Source: Ochrobactrum sp. CGA5
GTDB lineage: Bacteria; Pseudomonadota; Alphaproteobacteria; Rhizobiales; Rhizobiaceae
Direction of reading: 5' to 3'
Assembly: GCF_006345815.1 (NCBI RefSeq)
Contig: NZ_VCIG01000043.1
Span: 231,043-295,042, forward strand
Length of the DNA: 64,000 nucleotides
The notes beneath the pieces are model-generated. The model did not search any database. It was not told where the DNA came from and worked only from the letters and a program-made list of their open reading frames with translations. Position 1 is the stretch's first letter. The number at the start of each line of letters is the position of its first letter. Below are positions 7,949 to 16,925 of the stretch, piece by piece. The translations under genes were made by a program, and so were the position numbers.

Positions 7949-9178
7949 ATGCCCCTCTCATTTTATCCGATTCTCCTGATGCCCCTCCGCAAACGACTCG
8001 TTATCCAGTTCACAGGCTATGAAGGCCTGCACCCGAAAGCCGTCCGCGTGCGCCACGCCCAGGCCCTGAAGGATTTCGACCGCCTGTGGAAGGCAAAGAC
8101 CAAGCTGCCGCCCATGACGGAAGAGCCTGATGATTGCGGCACGACCACTGCCGTCACCATGGGCAATGGCTGGCAGACGGAAACAGAGTTCTGCCAGTTC
8201 GGCACAGCGGATATTTTCGACGATTACGCCGCGCGCTCGACACCAAAGCGGATGCTGACCGGCTTTCACGCATTCCTGAACATCCTCTTCACCGGAACGC
8301 TGTGGCGCTATCTGACGACAAGCTGGCGCTTTGTCCTGTTTTTCCTGTGGCCGTTTCTGCTGTCGCTGGCGATTCTCGCTATCGCTGCCCTGCTCGCCTA
8401 TGCACCGATCGCCGCAAACCTTTCAGTGCTGCATATCTTGTGGTCTGCTCCGCTGTCAGCCATCGTCGCGACCCTGCTTGTACGCAAACCTGGCGACCGG
8501 TTCTTCATGTCCTATCTGCTGGATGACTGGTCGGCAGCCTATGACCGTATTCACGGACGCAACGAGAAGCTCAACCAGCGGCGCAAGGCTTTTGCCGAAG
8601 CCCTGAAGCGGAAGATCGAAAAAAGCCAAGCCGATGAGGTCATCATCGTTGCGCATAGTCTGGGCACAGTTCCCGCAGTGGAAGCACTTGCCGATCTCCA
8701 GCGCGAACGTCCGGACCTTCTGACAAGGCAGCCAGTTTCACTGCTTGCCATCGGTTCATGCCTGATGATGATCGCGCTTCACCCCAGAGCAAAGTCTCTG
8801 CGTGAGGATGTGCGCGTGGTGATAGAGGAAAGCCCGGCTTTCTGGTCGGAATTTCAGGTGCTGACAGACATCATTCACTTCTACGGCTCGGACCCGGCCA
8901 AGACCCTCAAGCTGAAGGCCGCAACCCCGCCACTCATCAACCGCATCCGCTTCAAGAACGTGCACAGCGAAAACCGCTATAAGCGCTCAAAAGGCAATTT
9001 CTTCCTGATGCATCTGCTTTACATGCGTGGGGCTGAGAAGAAGAATTTCTACGACTTCGGCATGTTCCTGCATGGCCCATTCTTCTTCCGCGAGCTGATG
9101 ACTGAGCACAAAGGAAAAGCCGCCCCTCTCGATGAAGAAGGACGACTTCCAGTCCAGTGCTGTGAAGCGGCAGCTTAA
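7949..9178 (+). CDS. Membrane-associated alpha/beta-hydrolase-like protein
   Basis: I do not recognise the exact family of this 409-residue protein. Its middle has two closely spaced hydrophobic segments (about residues 128-175). After them comes EVIIVAHSLGTVPAVEAL near 230, a lipase-type nucleophile elbow in which Ser of AHSLG would be catalytic. The N-terminal IQFTGYEGL may be the oxyanion strand. The likely picture is a serine esterase tethered to the inner membrane. The start is uncertain: 7979 (MPLRKRLVIQF) is a good alternative. Its stop overlaps the convergent MaoC gene by four bases. Confidence 0.6.
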   Translation: MPLSFYPILLMPLRKRLVIQFTGYEGLHPKAVRVRHAQALKDFDRLWKAKTKLPPMTEEPDDCGTTTAVTMGNGWQTETEFCQFGTADIFDDYAARSTPKRMLTGFHAFLNILFTGTLWRYLTTSWRFVLFFLWPFLLSLAILAIAALLAYAPIAANLSVLHILWSAPLSAIVATLLVRKPGDRFFMSYLLDDWSAAYDRIHGRNEKLNQRRKAFAEALKRKIEKSQADEVIIVAHSLGTVPAVEALADLQRERPDLLTRQPVSLLAIGSCLMMIALHPRAKSLREDVRVVIEESPAFWSEFQVLTDIIHFYGSDPAKTLKLKAATPPLINRIRFKNVHSENRYKRSKGNFFLMHLLYMRGAEKKNFYDFGMFLHGPFFFRELMTEHKGKAAPLDEEGRLPVQCCEAAA

Positions 9179-9651
9179 CCTTCCGGTGGCGCTACGACGG
9201 CAATCGTTAGCCAGGTCGCAGTCAGCGCAGGCTTCAGCGAGTTTTCGATTTCCAGCGTGACATCATAGTGATTGACCACGCGACCTGACGGACGAATATC
9301 CGCATCGGCAAGCTTGAAGCGGGCGCGCACGCGCGAGCCGGTCTTGACCGGCGACATAAAGCGCAGCTTGTCGAAGCCGTAATTGATGCCCATCGTGGCA
9401 CCTTCCAGCATCGGAAGCGCTTCATAGGCCAGCGTTGAGAGCAGCGACAACGTCAGAAAGCCATGGGCGATGGTTCCGCCGAACGGCGTTTCCTTGGCGG
9501 CGCGCTCCGGGTCCACATGAATGAACTGATGGTCGTCAGTCGCATCCGCGAACTGGTTGATCATTTCCTGCGTGACTTCGCGCCACTCGGAACATCCGAT
9601 TTCCGTGCCGATTGCCTCGCGCAACTGGTCGAGCGTGATTGCATCTTTCAT
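9175..9651 (-). CDS. MaoC-like hot-dog dehydratase
   Basis: The 158-residue protein has the MaoC hydratase pattern: FADATDDHQFIHVDPERA, with the Asp-His pair of the hydratase-2 active site, followed by GGTIAHGFLTLSLL. It probably hydrates enoyl-thioesters in the cytoplasm. The start at 9651 (MKDAITLDQLREAIG) has AGGAAT nine bases upstream, whereas an upstream extension lacks homology. It follows the HAD hydrolase gene by 51 bases on the same strand. The substrate is unknown. Confidence 0.85.
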   Translation of the reverse strand: MKDAITLDQLREAIGTEIGCSEWREVTQEMINQFADATDDHQFIHVDPERAAKETPFGGTIAHGFLTLSLLSTLAYEALPMLEGATMGINYGFDKLRFMSPVKTGSRVRARFKLADADIRPSGRVVNHYDVTLEIENSLKPALTATWLTIAVVAPPEG

Positions 9652-9702
9652 TCGCTGGCTATTCCTGCTGATGTGATTTGCCTTGTGTTTAACCAATAAA
9701 GC

Positions 9703-10374
9703 TCAGGCGGCAACCAGAATTTCCCGGGCAATATCGTCCCAGTGCGAGAAAACCCGATGTGCACCCTTGCCCGTCAAGTTTTCGGCGTGCCCGGCATAGG
9801 TATGCCCGCCGCCCGTATAGCCGAATGCCGTCATACCTGCGGCGATCGCACCTTCGACACCGAAAGGTGAGTCCTCGATCACCACACAGCGCGCGGGATC
9901 GACACCCATCTTGTCGGCTGCGAACAGAAACAGATCCGGTGCCGGCTTGCCGCGCTTGACCATGCTGGACGAATAGACCGCATCGCCGAAATATTGGCTG
10001 ATACCGGTCTTCTCCAGACTGAACGCGATACGCTCCGGCTGCGAGGACGACGCCACGCAGCGCTTCTGCGGCAGCTCGCGCAGGAAATCGGCAATTCCGA
10101 CGGTCGGCTGCAAGGCTTCCGCGAACAGGATTTTCGTTTCGGGCCAGAACTGGCTCGTGGCTTCCTCCGGCAGGCGATGCCCGGTCATGTCCTCGATCAT
10201 CTTCATGATATCGGCCTGCTTCATGCCGATGCCCTTGGCGACCGTACCTTTCGGCAGTTTCATGCCATGATTGGCATAGACCTGCTCGAAGGCAAGACAG
10301 GAAAGCGGCTCGCTGTCGACGAGAACGCCGTCACAGTCGAAAATCACAAGGTCGAAGGAAGATGCATTGATCAT
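9703..10374 (-). CDS. HAD-superfamily phosphatase (phosphoglycolate phosphatase-like)
   Basis: This 223-residue protein begins MINASSFDLVIFDCDGVLVD, with the DxDG nucleophile motif I of HAD subfamily IA. Motif II is CVASSSQPER, motif III is SMVKRGKPAPDLFLFA and motif IV is CVVIEDSPFGVEGA. Proteins of this shape dephosphorylate small sugar phosphates such as 2-phosphoglycolate or hexose 6-phosphates. The start at 10374 has GGAG at ideal spacing. The divergent neighbour shares a promoter region with a 12-bp inverted repeat. Confidence 0.88.
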   Translation of the reverse strand: MINASSFDLVIFDCDGVLVDSEPLSCLAFEQVYANHGMKLPKGTVAKGIGMKQADIMKMIEDMTGHRLPEEATSQFWPETKILFAEALQPTVGIADFLRELPQKRCVASSSQPERIAFSLEKTGISQYFGDAVYSSSMVKRGKPAPDLFLFAADKMGVDPARCVVIEDSPFGVEGAIAAGMTAFGYTGGGHTYAGHAENLTGKGAHRVFSHWDDIAREILVAA

Positions 10375-10444
10375 GGGAACTCCGGTGGCACACCCGTTGG
10401 GATATGCATATTTTGTCGCGCAGTTTGAAGGTGCGCGCATGCCA

Positions 10445-10490
10445 GTGTTGATATAGAGACTGTTCACCTATTACGCACCTATATCAACAC
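10445..10490. promoter_or_regulatory. 12-bp inverted repeat between divergent HAD and COG4091 genes
   Basis: GTGTTGATATAG at 10445-10456 and CTATATCAACAC at 10479-10490 are perfect inverted copies with a 22-base spacer. The centres are 34 bases apart, about three helical turns, so two dimers or one looped tetramer could bind one face. It sits 55 bases before the oxidoreductase ATG and 71 before the HAD start. The regulator is not identified. Confidence 0.5.
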
Positions 10491-10544
10491 AGGCGTGACA
10501 AATTTATCTCGCTTGTGTGGCTTTGACATTTTGCGGAGAGTTTC

Positions 10545-11861
10545 ATGACGACAAATGTGGCACTGGTTGGACTGGCGCGCGATCTCGCGGCGCGGGCAGA
10601 AACCGGCAAGCCGATCCGCATCGGTCTTATCGGCGCTGGCGAAATGGGCACCGACATCGTCACGCAGGTTGCGCGAATGCAGGGTATCGAAGTCGGTGCG
10701 CTTTCAGCTCGCAGACTGCCCAACACCTTCAAGGCCGTCCGCACCGCCTATGGCGACGAAGACATGGCCCAAGAAACCCGCACCCAATCCGCAATGACCA
10801 GTGCAATCGAAAGCGGCAAGATCGCCGTCACCGATGACAATGACCTGATCCTTTCCAATCCGCTGCTTGATGTCATCATCGATGCGACCGGCATTCCTGA
10901 AGTGGGTGCCCAGACCGGCATCAAGGCCATTCACAACGGCAAGCATCTTGTCATGATGAACGTTGAGGCGGACGTGACCATCGGGCCATACCTCAAGGCC
11001 GAGGCTGACAAACAGGGCGTGATCTATTCCCTTGGCGCAGGCGATGAGCCTTCATCCTGCATGGAGCTGATCGAGTTCGTTTCCGCCATGGGCCACAAGG
11101 TCGTGGCCGCTGGCAAGGGCAAGAACAACCCGCTCAATTTCGACGCCACACCAGATGATTATCAGGAAGAGGCCGACCGCCGGAACATGAATGTCCGCCT
11201 GCTGGTCGAGTTCGTCGACGGTTCCAAGACCATGGTAGAGATGGCGGCCATTGCCAATGCAACCGGCCTTGTGCCGGATATTGCAGGGATGCATGGTCCA
11301 AAGGCTGCAATCGACGAGCTGAACCGCACGCTGATTCCGAAAGAAGACGGCGGCGTCCTCAACAAAACCGGTGTGGTTGACTACTCCATCGGGCGCGGTG
11401 TGTCGCCCGGTGTCTTCGTTATCGCCAAGATGGAACATCCGCGCCTTGTTGAGCGTCTGGAAGACCTGAAAATGGGCAAAGGCCCCTATTTCACCTTCCA
11501 CCGCCCTTTTCACCTCACCTCGCTGGAAGTGCCACTGACGGTGGCGCGTGTCGTGCTGCATGGCAAGACCGATATGGTGCCGCTGCCAAAGCCGGTGGCC
11601 GAAGTCTGTGCAGTTGCCAAGAAAGACTTGCAGCCCGGCGACCATCTGGACGCTATCGGGCAATATTGTTACCGCTCGTGGATCATGACGACGCCGGAAG
11701 CGCGCGCGGCCAAGGCCATTCCCTGCGGCCTGCTGCAGAATGGCACCGTCATCGCGCCGATCAAAAAAGGTGAACTCATCACCTATGCCAATGCTGCGCC
11801 GCAGCCCGGCTCGAAGATCGCCGAACTACGCGCTTTGCAGGACAAGATGATCTACGGCTGA
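10545..11861 (+). CDS. COG4091 homoserine-dehydrogenase-like oxidoreductase with SAF domain
   Basis: The 438-residue protein has an N-terminal NAD(P)-binding Rossmann domain (IRIGLIGAGEMGTDIV, residues about 24-39) and the conserved segment DVIIDATGIPEVG. The C-terminal third (KKDLQPGDHLDAIG, then GTVIAPIKKGELITYANA) is an SAF domain as in sialic acid synthases and altronate dehydratases. I know this architecture as COG4091, often misnamed homoserine dehydrogenase or FlgA. Its true homologues act in sugar or polyol catabolism rather than threonine synthesis, but the substrate here is unknown. RBS GGAGAG is present, and a terminator follows 20 bases after the stop. Confidence 0.8.
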   Translation: MTTNVALVGLARDLAARAETGKPIRIGLIGAGEMGTDIVTQVARMQGIEVGALSARRLPNTFKAVRTAYGDEDMAQETRTQSAMTSAIESGKIAVTDDNDLILSNPLLDVIIDATGIPEVGAQTGIKAIHNGKHLVMMNVEADVTIGPYLKAEADKQGVIYSLGAGDEPSSCMELIEFVSAMGHKVVAAGKGKNNPLNFDATPDDYQEEADRRNMNVRLLVEFVDGSKTMVEMAAIANATGLVPDIAGMHGPKAAIDELNRTLIPKEDGGVLNKTGVVDYSIGRGVSPGVFVIAKMEHPRLVERLEDLKMGKGPYFTFHRPFHLTSLEVPLTVARVVLHGKTDMVPLPKPVAEVCAVAKKDLQPGDHLDAIGQYCYRSWIMTTPEARAAKAIPCGLLQNGTVIAPIKKGELITYANAAPQPGSKIAELRALQDKMIYG

Positions 11862-11881
11862 CCCAACCTCAAGACACAAAC

Positions 11882-11909
11882 AAAAAGGCGGCTCGAAGCC
11901 GCCTTTTTC
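11882..11909 (+). terminator. Rho-independent terminator, probably bidirectional
   Basis: AAAGGCGGCT and AGCCGCCTTT arms with a three-base loop are flanked by A's on one side and T's on the other, so it can stop transcripts from both strands. It closes the COG4091 gene and may also stop the pnt operon. Confidence 0.85.
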
Positions 11910-11927
11910 AGTTTGCACCAGCAACCT

Positions 11928-12048
11928 CATCCTGAGGTGCGGCGCGAAGCTTAGCATCATCCGAAGCCCGTCGCAGTTCGAGGGCCCAGAAAGTTCCAAG
12001 CCCGGTCCTTTCGACACGGTGCTTCGCACCGGTTCAGGATAGGGCTTG
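11928..12048. repeat. Dispersed CCTCATCCTGAGG-type palindromic repeat
   Basis: The segment contains CCTCATCCTGAGGTGCG at its left end. At 12004-12043 it has a GGTCCTTTCGACACGGTGC...GCACC...TTCAGGATAGG palindrome. The latter closely resembles a second copy at 50838-50881. This is a different family from the CCCGAAAAGTG elements. It occupies the gap before the convergent end of pntB. Confidence 0.6.
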
Positions 12049-12055
12049 GTCTTGC

Positions 12056-13456
12056 CTAGTGATCGAGGGCCTTCACAATGCTCTCTACCATCTTCTTCGC
12101 ATCGGCGAAGAGCATCATGGTGTTGTCACGGAAGAACAGTTCGTTTTCCACGCCCGCATAGCCAGAGCCCATGCCCCGCTTGATGAACAGAACCGTGCCT
12201 GCCTTGTCGACATCAAGGATCGGCATGCCGAAGATCGGTGACTTCGGATCGGTTTTCGCAGCCGGATTGGTGACGTCATTTGCGCCGATCACGAAAGCAA
12301 CATCGGCTTGTGCGAATTCCGAATTGATGTCTTCCAGCTCAAACACTTCATCATAAGGCACGTTGGCCTCGGCCAGAAGCACGTTCATATGGCCTGGCAT
12401 ACGACCGGCCACCGGATGAATGGCGTATTTGACCTCGACGCCTTCGGCCTTGAGCTTGTCGGCCATTTCACGCAGTGCGTGCTGGGCCTGCGCAACCGCC
12501 ATGCCATAGCCCGGCACGATGATGACCTTGGAAGCGTTCTTCATGATGAAGGCCGCATCGTCGGCGGAACCCTGCTTGACCGGCCGCTGCTCGACCTCTC
12601 CTGCCGGACCGCCGGACGTATCACCGCCGAAACCGCCGAGAATGACCGAAATGAACGAGCGGTTCATGCCCTTGCACATAATATAGGACAGGATCGCACC
12701 GGACGAACCGACAAGCGCGCCGGTGATGATCAGCGCCAGATTTCCAAGCGTGAAGCCAATGCCCGCCGCTGCCCAGCCCGAATAGGAATTGAGCATGGAG
12801 ACGACAACCGGCATGTCCGCACCACCGATAGGCACGATGATAAGCACGCCGAAGACCAGCGACAGAAGCACGATCAGCCAGAACACGAAATGGCTCTCGG
12901 TATTCGTAAGCACGACGATCAGCAGCACGATGGCTGCGGCCAAGGCCGCATTGATGACATGGCGTCCCGGCAGCATGATCGGCTTGCCTGACATGCGGCC
13001 GTCAAGCTTGAGGAAGGCGATGATTGACCCAGTAAAGGTGATGGCGCCGATGGCAACGCCCAGCGACATTTCCACGAGCGCCTGGCCGTGGATCTGGCCC
13101 ACTTCGCCAATCCCGAAGGAATGCGGCGAATAGAGTGCGGCAGCGGCCACAAGCACGGCAGCAAGACCAATCAGCGAATGGAACGCAGCAACAAGCTGCG
13201 GCATGGCCGTCATGGCAATGCGACGGGCAATAACGGCACCAATACCACCACCAATTGCGATACCGATGGCGATCAGAACCAGACCGCCGAAACTTGGACG
13301 CGCCAGCAGAAGCGTGGTTACGATGGAGATCGCCATACCGATCATGCCATACATATTGCCCTGACGGCTGGTTGTCGGATGCGACAGGCCGCGCAGTGCC
13401 AGAATGAACAGAACACCGGAAACGAGATAAAGGAAGGCTGCGAGATTAACGCTCAT
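12056..13456 (-). CDS. pntB: NAD(P) transhydrogenase subunit beta
   Basis: The 466-residue protein carries about nine membrane helices (domain II) followed by the NADP(H)-binding domain III, seen in VIIVPGYGMAVAQAQ and FVIGANDVTNPAA. It works with PntAA and PntAB to couple hydride transfer between NADH and NADP+ to inward proton flow, supplying NADPH. It is last in the pntAA-pntAB-pntB operon, 12 bases after pntAB. Splitting of the alpha subunit into two genes is usual in alphaproteobacteria. Confidence 0.96.
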   Translation of the reverse strand: MSVNLAAFLYLVSGVLFILALRGLSHPTTSRQGNMYGMIGMAISIVTTLLLARPSFGGLVLIAIGIAIGGGIGAVIARRIAMTAMPQLVAAFHSLIGLAAVLVAAAALYSPHSFGIGEVGQIHGQALVEMSLGVAIGAITFTGSIIAFLKLDGRMSGKPIMLPGRHVINAALAAAIVLLIVVLTNTESHFVFWLIVLLSLVFGVLIIVPIGGADMPVVVSMLNSYSGWAAAGIGFTLGNLALIITGALVGSSGAILSYIMCKGMNRSFISVILGGFGGDTSGGPAGEVEQRPVKQGSADDAAFIMKNASKVIIVPGYGMAVAQAQHALREMADKLKAEGVEVKYAIHPVAGRMPGHMNVLLAEANVPYDEVFELEDINSEFAQADVAFVIGANDVTNPAAKTDPKSPIFGMPILDVDKAGTVLFIKRGMGSGYAGVENELFFRDNTMMLFADAKKMVESIVKALDH

Positions 13457-13468
13457 AATGGTTCAGCC

Positions 13469-13888
13469 TCACTTTTCTTTTTTCTTGTACATGGCGAGCA
13501 TGCGCTGGGTGACCAGAAAGCCGCCGAAAATGTTGACGCTCGCCAGAATGAGCGCAATGAAACCGAAGCCGGTTGCCCATCCCGAAAGTGAAAGGCCAAC
13601 AGCCAGAAGTGCACCCACCACGATCACTGATGAAATGGCGTTGGTAACGGCCATCAGCGGGGTGTGCAGCGCAGGTGTAACCGACCACACGACATAATAG
13701 CCGACGAAGATCGACAGAATGAAGATCGCAAAGCGGAACACGAACGGATCGATCGCCCCGCCCGAGGCGGCATGAGCGGCAGCCGCTGCTGCGTCACCGA
13801 GCCCCCCCGCATTTTCAGCAGCCTGACGCACGGCGTCCACGGCTTGATTGAGGCTCTCAAGAGCTTTATCGAGATTTGTATCGACCAT
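13469..13888 (-). CDS. pntAB: NAD(P) transhydrogenase subunit alpha part 2
   Basis: The 139-residue protein has an Ala-rich N-terminus and three or four membrane helices, including [20 protein letters not shown] and [19 protein letters not shown], the conserved start of the transhydrogenase membrane domain. Its ATG shares one base with the pntAA stop (TAATG), so translation is likely coupled. Confidence 0.94.
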   Translation of the reverse strand: MVDTNLDKALESLNQAVDAVRQAAENAGGLGDAAAAAAHAASGGAIDPFVFRFAIFILSIFVGYYVVWSVTPALHTPLMAVTNAISSVIVVGALLAVGLSLSGWATGFGFIALILASVNIFGGFLVTQRMLAMYKKKEK

Positions 13889-15213
13889 TATGCCTCTCCT
13901 CCGTCAACGGGAGATTTGGGGGAAGACGTCGTCTTCGGCGCTTTCGCTGCTGCTTTTTTTGCGGGCTTGGCAGCCGCCTTGGGCGTGGCGGTTTTTGTCA
14001 CCGGTTTCTCCGCTTTCGGCTTCGACGCGGCCTTTGGCTTTTCCGTTTTTTCCGCGACGGCAACCGGTGCCGCTGCTGTTTCGACCTTGGCAAAAGCCGG
14101 ATGCAAAATCTTGCCCTGATGGGTCAGGAGCGTTGCCTTTACCAGCTCTTCTTCCGGGTCGATTTTCAAAAGCTTGCTTTCCTTGTCGACCAGTGTCTCG
14201 ACAAAGGCGATCAGGTTGCGCGCATAAAGCTGAGACGCGCTCGCCGCAATGCGTCCCGACACATTGAGATGACCGACAATCCTGACGCCGTTTATGTCAG
14301 CAACCTCGCCTGGGATAGCGCCTTCGACATTGCCGCCACGCTCAACCGCGAGGTCGACCAGCACAGACCCAGGACGCATGGAAGCGACCATTTCCTTGGA
14401 AACCAACCGCGGTGCCGGACGGCCTGGAATAAGCGCCGTCGTGATGACGATATCTTGCTTGGCGATATGGTCGGCAACAAGTGCCGCCTGCTTCGCCTGA
14501 TATTCCTTCGACATTTCCTTGGCATAGCCGCCGGAGGTTTCCGCGGCCTTGAACTCATCGTCCTCGACGGCGATAAACTTCGCGCCAAGCGAGGCGACCT
14601 GCTCTTTGGCGGCCGGGCGCACATCGGTCGCCGTGACGACAGCACCGAGACGGCGCGCGGTTGCGATGGCCTGAAGACCGGCAACACCCGCCCCCATCAC
14701 AAACACCTTTGCGGCGGGCACGGTGCCTGCTGCCGTCATCATCATCGGCATGGCGCGGTCATAGACTTCCGCCGCATCGATCACCGCCTGATAACCGGCG
14801 AGGTTTGCTTGGCTCGACAAGACATCCATCACCTGTGCACGGGTAATGCGCGGCATGAATTCCATCGTGAAAGCCGAAATGCCAGCCTTGGCGAGTGCCG
14901 CGACAGCGTCGTCATGGCCGTAGGGATCAAGCATGGCGAAAAGTGCTGCGCCTGATTTATACCCTTTGAGTTCTGCGTCCGTCGGACGTCGCACCTTGAG
15001 CACGACATCCGCCGTTTTGGCGTCTGTCGCTGTACCGACCCGCGCACCGGCTGCCGTAAACTCGGCATCAGGAATGCGCGATTTCTCACCCGCGCCTTTT
15101 TCCACCACGACATCGAAGCCGAGCGCGATGAATTTCTTCACCGTCTCCGCCGATGCCGCAACGCGCGTCTCGTTGGGGTCACTCTCTTTCGGGATAAATA
15201 ACGTCTGGGCCAA
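13888..15213 (-). CDS. pntAA: NAD(P) transhydrogenase subunit alpha part 1
   Basis: The 441-residue soluble domain I binds NAD(H) in the cytoplasm and resembles alanine dehydrogenase. Key segments are [16 protein letters not shown] near the N-terminus, the Rossmann loop [20 protein letters not shown] in the middle and [16 protein letters not shown]. The last 70 residues are Ala/Lys/Pro-rich low complexity ([20 protein letters not shown]), an unusually long linker toward PntAB. First gene of the operon. Confidence 0.95.
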   Translation of the reverse strand: MAQTLFIPKESDPNETRVAASAETVKKFIALGFDVVVEKGAGEKSRIPDAEFTAAGARVGTATDAKTADVVLKVRRPTDAELKGYKSGAALFAMLDPYGHDDAVAALAKAGISAFTMEFMPRITRAQVMDVLSSQANLAGYQAVIDAAEVYDRAMPMMMTAAGTVPAAKVFVMGAGVAGLQAIATARRLGAVVTATDVRPAAKEQVASLGAKFIAVEDDEFKAAETSGGYAKEMSKEYQAKQAALVADHIAKQDIVITTALIPGRPAPRLVSKEMVASMRPGSVLVDLAVERGGNVEGAIPGEVADINGVRIVGHLNVSGRIAASASQLYARNLIAFVETLVDKESKLLKIDPEEELVKATLLTHQGKILHPAFAKVETAAAPVAVAEKTEKPKAASKPKAEKPVTKTATPKAAAKPAKKAAAKAPKTTSSPKSPVDGGEA

Positions 15214-15520
15214 GCTGGTTTCCCTTTCGTGGCGTTCATCCGGAATTGATTCCGGTCATGCAAACATGCAAGCTTCGGAGCATTCTGCAGCCCAATGTTT
15301 CCATATGGCGTCGCATAAATGCGGCTTGAGTATTGGTTGGAGCGCAAGACGGCTCCAGAGGCTTGTTAAAAAAAACTAAGATACAGACACACATAAACCC
15401 TCGGCACGGTACTCCATGCCAAGGCATTCGATCAAATCGTGCGGTTTAATTCCAGTCCGGCGACTTCCGAGCTGCATCGGTGCGCCGCCGGATGACCTCA
15501 TCCGACAGCGGAAAGATGCA
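15214..15520. other. Intergenic region upstream of pntAA
   Basis: This gap separates the aa3 oxidase subunit IV gene from pntAA, both on the minus strand, and should carry the pnt promoter. I see short GC-rich imperfect repeats only and no supported gene, RNA or repeat family member. Confidence 0.4.
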
Positions 15521-15742
15521 CTAAAGGATGAACCAGGCAGCGACACAAACTAGAATGAAAAGAACGGTCGCGGAGAAGAAACCACCAGCAAAAAAGCCGA
15601 ACGCCATGGCAATCATAAGGGCGACGAGCGCCACTGTGCTCCATTTAACCAGGCCCGCAAAACCGGCATAAGTTTTCTCATGCTCAGCATAGTCCATCGG
15701 TGCGCCAAGTTCAGCCGGAGCCGTCGTATGATGTTCTGCCAT
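15521..15742 (-). CDS. aa3-type cytochrome c oxidase subunit IV
   Basis: This 73-residue small protein has a polar N-terminus with MDYAEHEKTYAGFAGLVKW. Two membrane helices follow (TVALVALMIAMAFGFFAGG and ATVLFILVCVAAWFIL). This is the bacterial aa3 oxidase subunit IV family (PF07835), an accessory subunit of the respiratory oxidase in alphaproteobacteria. The start at 15742 follows GGTGGAAC; an in-frame upstream ATG five codons earlier is less likely. It lies alone, away from the ctaCDGE genes. Confidence 0.88.
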   Translation of the reverse strand: MAEHHTTAPAELGAPMDYAEHEKTYAGFAGLVKWSTVALVALMIAMAFGFFAGGFFSATVLFILVCVAAWFIL

Positions 15743-15960
15743 TTTAGTTCCACCCACTCAGAATTTCCGCCTATACACCGTCATGTTAAGCGAAAATAAC
15801 TGCAATCTTCAATGTGCGAGCGAATAAACCCATGCCTTGAAAGCACGGCTTTTCGTCGCAGCTACCCTCTCTCCGCTCAAGCGGTTCCGCAATCTTCGTA
15901 AAGCGAAACAACCCTTCTGGCTAGATTTAATTGTTTAATCTGCGGCGATCTTTTAGATTC

Positions 15961-16707
15961 TTATACGCCAAGGCCGGTATATTTAGCTGTCGGCAGGATT
16001 GTCAGCGGCACGGCACCACCGCGCATATCCCCAAACATCGCATGGCGCTCATGCGGCTGTGATTTGAAAAACGGAAAGCGTACCGCCACCGCATCGCGAA
16101 TATTGCGGATGGGAGCAGCACCGAGCCCGACCTTAATTCCATAGCCCTCATGTTCACGCGCATCGGCCATGACGGAGGTTCCGAAAATGCGTTTATAGAA
16201 GGCCATATGCTCCGGCTTGACCGAGGCAAGACATTGATCCGCCGCGAAAAATTCGGACGCCATCGCTGCAATGCGCAATGTGATGTAAGGAATGGCCGGA
16301 TATTCGCTCAGAAGCTCTGGATCGGCGGCAAAGCGGGTCGGATCGACAAAATGCATACCGCTATTGAGCAGCGGATCGAGAATATCGGGGAACAGCGCAT
16401 AGCTCGTGCCGCGACGATGATCTGGCGTGATGTGATGGATACGCAGCGTGCTGACCAGCTGCCCGTCCACATGCACGCCATAGACAAAGGCATGGCTGTC
16501 GCGGTCGATATCATCAACGATGGATGGCACTTCCGCCTCATGCATGACATTGCGCGTTCGATAGGAACGGTAGCGCAGACGACCGATTTCCTCGAGGTCC
16601 TCCGCATGCACGATACGGCGATACTCCACCCGATCGAGAAACTGCAACAGCTGTCGCGCGAAGTTGGACAATGGCGGTTTGTCGCCTGTAACAGCCGTAT
16701 TCGTCAT
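15961..16707 (-). CDS. LuxI/FeeM-like N-acyl transferase (putative N-acyl amino acid or acyl-homoserine lactone synthase)
   Basis: The 248-residue protein has the GNAT-type autoinducer-synthase pattern. It shows RLRYRSYR near residues 45-52, DDIDRDSHAFVYG near 61-73, DGQLVSTLRI near 81-90 and VDPTRFAAD near 120-128. In LuxI proteins the equivalent positions are R..F, D..D.....Y, G...G..RL and E.(S/T)RFAVD, used to bind S-adenosylmethionine and acyl-ACP. The closest named family is probably the FeeM N-acyl amino acid synthases, which share this fold. No lux box or luxR gene is adjacent. Start at 16707 is preferred to a GTG six codons upstream. Confidence 0.68.
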   Translation of the reverse strand: MTNTAVTGDKPPLSNFARQLLQFLDRVEYRRIVHAEDLEEIGRLRYRSYRTRNVMHEAEVPSIVDDIDRDSHAFVYGVHVDGQLVSTLRIHHITPDHRRGTSYALFPDILDPLLNSGMHFVDPTRFAADPELLSEYPAIPYITLRIAAMASEFFAADQCLASVKPEHMAFYKRIFGTSVMADAREHEGYGIKVGLGAAPIRNIRDAVAVRFPFFKSQPHERHAMFGDMRGGAVPLTILPTAKYTGLGV

Positions 16708-16867
16708 GCAATCGGTTTTCCGCACCCCACAAATCAGTGCGCAGAATATGCGGCTTTATCAGTGTGTAAAGATATAACTTTTTGCAGTGCCTTTCTATTA
16801 CCATTCAATCGACACTCCGTCGCCACAATTGAATTGCGCTTTTACGCGCAACAAGCAGGCTGAAAAT

Positions 16868-16895
16868 GCAAAATGGCCCTGTTACAGGCCATTTC
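16868..16895 (-). terminator. Rho-independent terminator of the serine hydrolase gene
   Basis: Arms AAATGGCC and GGCCATTT enclose an eight-base loop; on the minus strand the hairpin is followed by TTTGCATTTT. It lies about 30 bases beyond the hydrolase stop. Confidence 0.65.
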
Positions 16896-16925
16896 GCAAT
16901 TTTGCCTTGATTCAAAAGCAGGGCT

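Noticed and set aside
16708-16925. lux-box-like operator near the LuxI/FeeM-like gene
   Set aside because: No 18-20 bp palindrome of lux-box form was found upstream or downstream.
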